From: Streptomyces sp. TLI_171
GTDB lineage: Bacteria > Actinomycetota > Actinomycetes > Streptomycetales > Streptomycetaceae
Direction of reading: 5' to 3'
Length of the DNA: 64,000 nucleotides
Assembly: GCF_003610255.1 (NCBI RefSeq)
Contig: NZ_RAPS01000001.1
Span: 7,591,001 to 7,655,000, forward strand
The position numbers were made by a program, and so were the translations under genes. Below, piece by piece: positions 62,401 to 64,000 of the stretch (the first letter of the stretch is position 1; every line of letters starts with the position of its first letter). Under the pieces are notes generated by a model. That model ran no database searches. It saw only the letters and a list, made by a program, of their open reading frames with translations, and was not told the origin of the DNA.

Positions 62401-63297
62401 GCGGTCGAGCAGGTAGGCGGTCATCCCGGCGAGGTCCCCGGGTGGTTCCCGGCCGGCGGCGCGGGCGTCGACGGCGGTGAGCGCGGCCATGTGGACGGCG
62501 AGGGTCAGCCCGAAGTCCGGGCGGGCGAGGTCCCGGTGGGGCGGGCGGACGGCTTCGAGGGCGCCCGGGTCCGGGTAGTGGGCGGCGAAGCCCCGGCGGG
62601 CGGCCTCGAACATCCGGGCGCGTTCCCCCCGCCGGCCGGAGTCGGCCAGCGGAGGGAGCGGCTGGTCGGAGAGATCGGTGGGGACCCGCCGGCGGGCGAG
62701 CTGCGCGCGCAGGGCCGGCCAGGGCCGCACCGAGCGGGCGATGAGCAGGACCCGCGCCGGGACTTCGCCGTTCAGGAGACCGTTGTGGAAGAGCCAGGCA
62801 AGATGGGCGTCCGGCCAGCGGTCGGCGTAGTCGACGAGGATCAGCACCCCGGCGCGGCGGTCGGTGCGCAGGTCCTGGCTGCCCTCGGCGGGCGGGTGGG
62901 TGTCGGTGCCGTGCACGGCGTCCACGACGAGCCAGCCGGCGGCGGCGCACTCGGCGGCGAACCGGGCCGCGAGGCGGGACTTGCCGGCGCCGCCCGGTCC
63001 GTGCAGCCACCGCACGGCCGTCCGCCCGGGCTGGTCGCGCCAGGCGCGGAGCCGGTCCAACTCCGCCGCGCGGCCGGTGAACTCCACGATCTCGCTGCGG
63101 GCGTCGAGCATCCGACTGGGCTGGGCGCGCAGCCACGCGGAGTCCCGCCGCAGGGCGGCGGCGCGGGGGAGGTCGCGGGCGTACAGCAGGTAGACGGGCG
63201 TGCCGTCGCCGAAGACGTGGATGTCGGCGCCGACCGCACCGTAGGCGAAGCCGGCGACGGCGCGCACCTGCTGGTGGACCTCGTCGGGGAGGTCCAC
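59440..63297 (-). CDS. Large P-loop NTPase with helical repeats and a beta-rich C-terminal region
   Basis: This 1285-residue protein starts with a small domain (1-60: VHQQVRAVAGFAYGAVGADI). A STAND-like NTPase follows: Walker A GPGGAGKS at 100-107 and Walker B VLILVDYAD at 151-159. A helical, TPR-like middle (about 420-860) comes next. The C-terminal about 350 residues are beta-rich, with repeated units such as RIDVYDLRSRSVLWSA and VYLFQQESDRSEL, which look like beta-propeller blades. I chose GTG 63297, three bases after the upstream stop; the frame is open further but overlaps that gene. STAND proteins are molecular switches in signalling and defence. No defence function is proven here. Confidence 0.75.
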   Translation of the reverse strand: MDLPDEVHQQVRAVAGFAYGAVGADIHVFGDGTPVYLLYARDLPRAAALRRDSAWLRAQPSRMLDARSEIVEFTGRAAELDRLRAWRDQPGRTAVRWLHGPGGAGKSRLAARFAAECAAAGWLVVDAVHGTDTHPPAEGSQDLRTDRRAGVLILVDYADRWPDAHLAWLFHNGLLNGEVPARVLLIARSVRPWPALRAQLARRRVPTDLSDQPLPPLADSGRRGERARMFEAARRGFAAHYPDPGALEAVRPPHRDLARPDFGLTLAVHMAALTAVDARAAGREPPGDLAGMTAYLLDREHENWRRPDARDRGDPGARVADAAAEHRRGLDLARTVFTAVLTGPLRRDAARPLLDRLLLRIPADRALTAHAVHYPPTDPAGAHVLEPLLPDRLAEDFLALTLPGSPVSGYPTDLWSVTGATRILQRDAGAAPPWTPRALTFLIAAAERWPHVGPAVLFPLLRRDPALAVRGGSAVLAALATLDPVDLDVLEAVEPLLPARDVRVASGAAVLAARLAGHRLEAATDPAERARLLTDLVAAHLRTDRRRDALELMEEVVRLTREAARQDPVHRPARAEALLNLGGLFIGEIAAERRVELLREAIGLLEQDPPDGAVLGSLAQAHTRLAFALRRTGAEAAARASVAEAQRLLGEVLDRDPLRYLAMATDINQLEMVNGYLLAESGRSAEAADGIGRSVEFLTRLAGLDPAGRGEELADGLHTQSLHLWDAGRHAESVDALLKYIRLYRQLAEVEARFRDRLAARLDEAAGRLAALERHAEATALVEEGLALRRERLARLPEGADGGDAAEAERRAVGAALCYLRERRAADRLAWGSPAEIDAAAEQLVRAADPAGLWGLMRAVPVTDALRIAHRHPPEHWAPPEDPRGLVARLTSRRHRPPAAERTARAAARAAVWRLPDRGGRGPDGPSAANLLSFAPGGPGRFPVMARVVQRPGKARAHGGPATRIDVYDLRSRSVLWSADHPGGTGAVACLGADAVLAVRPTPYWAEPELVRYGPSGAEVLASGRALDGARIFATSRVFVVQLRGTSAALVGPHDGRPRQVDLDGRLGLRRITVQAVDPSGERLLLADRHRVLLADAVLEPLWAGGWRPLPEQHGAVESAVFLSPEEFVTAASTGGVYLFQQESDRSELTAWQVGPPLEELIAVPGWRVVGGRARGGATTHFHDAVGLDPVPAPRPLATAARGDPPRLPAAPPGGRYVVHGSAVHDLGDPLSFAGRPVASLTSADRELLAAHLDRGRSPSAAIREMLQLVRDLAFPDGPSPRQGE

Positions 63298-63299
63298 GG

Positions 63300-63773
63300 T
63301 CAGCCGGTTCCGCCCGCGCCGTCCTCGTCCGCGGGCGGCGGTACCTGTCCCTCGGGCGCCTGGTGGTAGTGCAGGCTGCCGCCCTGCACGGCGAACACGG
63401 TGCCGTGGTCGCGGGCGGTGTTCGACTGCGTCCACACCTGGCGTCCGGCGGGCAGGCCGTCCTGCACGCGGGCGACGAGGTCCCGCAACTCGTCCTCGGA
63501 GTCCGGGTGTTCCTCCAGCAGCAGGAGCAGTCGCCGCCGCCACACCGGCAGCAGGTCGGCGCGGATCCCGTCCGCGTCGGCCGGCTCGGCGCGGGCGATC
63601 AGCACGGCGTCCTCGTCGAGCTGCGCACCGATCGCCTCCCCGCGGGCCTCGCCGCCCCGCCCGAAGAGCCGGACGACCCCGCCGCGCGCGCCCTGCCACA
63701 GGTCGGTGGCCATGGCTCCGATCAGCGCGCTGGCCCCCGCGCCGGCGAGCGCCGTCAGTGACTCCGCCAACAT
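63300..63773 (-). CDS. Small protein upstream of the NTPase, unknown
   Basis: This 157-residue protein has a hydrophobic or amphipathic start (LTALAGAGASALIGAMATDLW) followed by RGGVVRLFGRGGE. Its C-terminus carries ARDHGTVFAVQGGSLHYH, a short beta pattern that I associate with adaptor tails in actinomycete NTPase operons. The ATG is preceded by GGGAGG. It is three bases from the NTPase start, so the two proteins are made together and probably interact. Function is unknown. Confidence 0.72.
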   Translation of the reverse strand: MLAESLTALAGAGASALIGAMATDLWQGARGGVVRLFGRGGEARGEAIGAQLDEDAVLIARAEPADADGIRADLLPVWRRRLLLLLEEHPDSEDELRDLVARVQDGLPAGRQVWTQSNTARDHGTVFAVQGGSLHYHQAPEGQVPPPADEDGAGGTG

Positions 63774-63943
63774 CCGTCCTCCCGACTCCGGTCCGGCAGG
63801 CAGGCCCGGGAGGCCCAACTCCGCCCGTCCCGAACCAGGTTAGCCGGGTCCGAGCCGGTCGTGGCGGTGAACGGGGTCACCGCTGGTGGAGGTCGTGAGC
63901 AAGCGGGGGTCGTTCGGTGGCGGTGCCGGTGACGGCGCGTCGG

Positions 63944-64000
63944 TCACCGGGACGGCTCGGCCAGGTAGCGGGCCAGGCACTCGGTGACCAGCAGGTGGTC
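63944..64000 (-). CDS. C-terminal end of a gene cut by the window edge
   Basis: On the minus strand the last 18 codons read LLVTECLARYLAEPSR and then stop at 63944. The frame uses high-GC third positions and resembles the final helix of a helical protein. Too short to assign. Confidence 0.35.
   Translation of the reverse strand, partial: DHLLVTECLARYLAEPSR

Overview
The window is very GC-rich DNA with strong third-position GC, long antisense shadow frames and stop/start overlaps (ATGA, GTGA) between neighbouring genes. The gene content (DrrA/DrrB-type transporter, secreted CBM-bearing glycoside hydrolases, LacI-type palindromic operators, GH54/GH64/CE4 enzymes, a class A serine hydrolase) points to a Streptomycetaceae actinomycete, i.e. 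Streptomyces or Kitasatospora. I saw no tRNA, rRNA, CRISPR array or insertion sequence.

Region 1 (1-21974) is a biosynthetic gene cluster I cannot match to a known product. Its left arm is on the minus strand. It carries the complete route to 4-hydroxyphenylglycine: 4-hydroxymandelate synthase (9511-10581), hydroxymandelate oxidase (476-1684) and an HpgT-like aminotransferase cut by the window edge (1-473). These are mixed with discrete type II fatty acid/polyketide-like parts: two full-length ketosynthases, a short ketosynthase-like chain-length-factor type protein, a KAS III, a half-thiolase-like protein, three carrier proteins and two AMP-forming ligases. A stand-alone condensation-domain protein, a two-subunit thiamine-diphosphate E1 enzyme without E2/E3, and a phytanoyl-CoA-type dioxygenase complete this arm. 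The right arm is on the plus strand: a methyltransferase, a fourth carrier protein, a glycosyltransferase, an ABC exporter and a UDP-glucuronate-decarboxylase-like enzyme. No multimodular NRPS or PKS, ketoreductase or dehydratase is in the window. My inference is that an aryl unit made by HmaS/Hmo/HpgT is joined to a discrete-enzyme polyketide chain, then methylated, possibly xylosylated, and exported. Two genes, a ketosynthase and the glycosyltransferase, each carry one frameshift. A perfect CebR-type operator lies inside the first codons of the ligase that opens the left arm, suggesting control by cellobiose.

Region 2 (22128-27244) is ordinary single-gene chromosome: small secreted and lipoproteins, a PP2C phosphatase, a DUF1990 protein, a beta-lactamase-like serine hydrolase and a ComB-family protein.

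Region 3 (27363-41179) is an L-arabinose utilisation locus: a YtfQRT-YjfF-type ABC importer, araB-araD-araA, an aldose epimerase, a LacI-family regulator and a secreted GH54 arabinofuranosidase. Three near-identical 16-bp palindromes of the TTGTTAGC/GCTAACAA type stand before the importer, before araB and before the arabinofuranosidase, and so define a small regulon.

Region 4 (41361-58149) alternates housekeeping or unknown genes with secreted plant-polymer enzymes: GH11 xylanase-CBM2, CE4 acetylxylan-esterase-like-CBM2, an NLP/NPP1 (necrosis-inducing-like) protein, a GH3 beta-glucosidase with three F5/8C domains, and a GH64 beta-1,3-glucanase with two F5/8C domains. Xylanase-type CGAAA-TTTCG boxes and LacI-type palindromes mark their promoters. 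The reading of the whole window is a plant-biomass-responsive region in which even the biosynthetic cluster may answer to a plant sugar signal.

Region 5 (58228-64000) holds a three-gene unit, a small protein, a 1285-residue P-loop NTPase with a repeat-rich C-terminal part, and a TPR protein. Its organisation resembles the large NTPase-repeat signalling or conflict proteins of actinomycetes, but its function is unknown.
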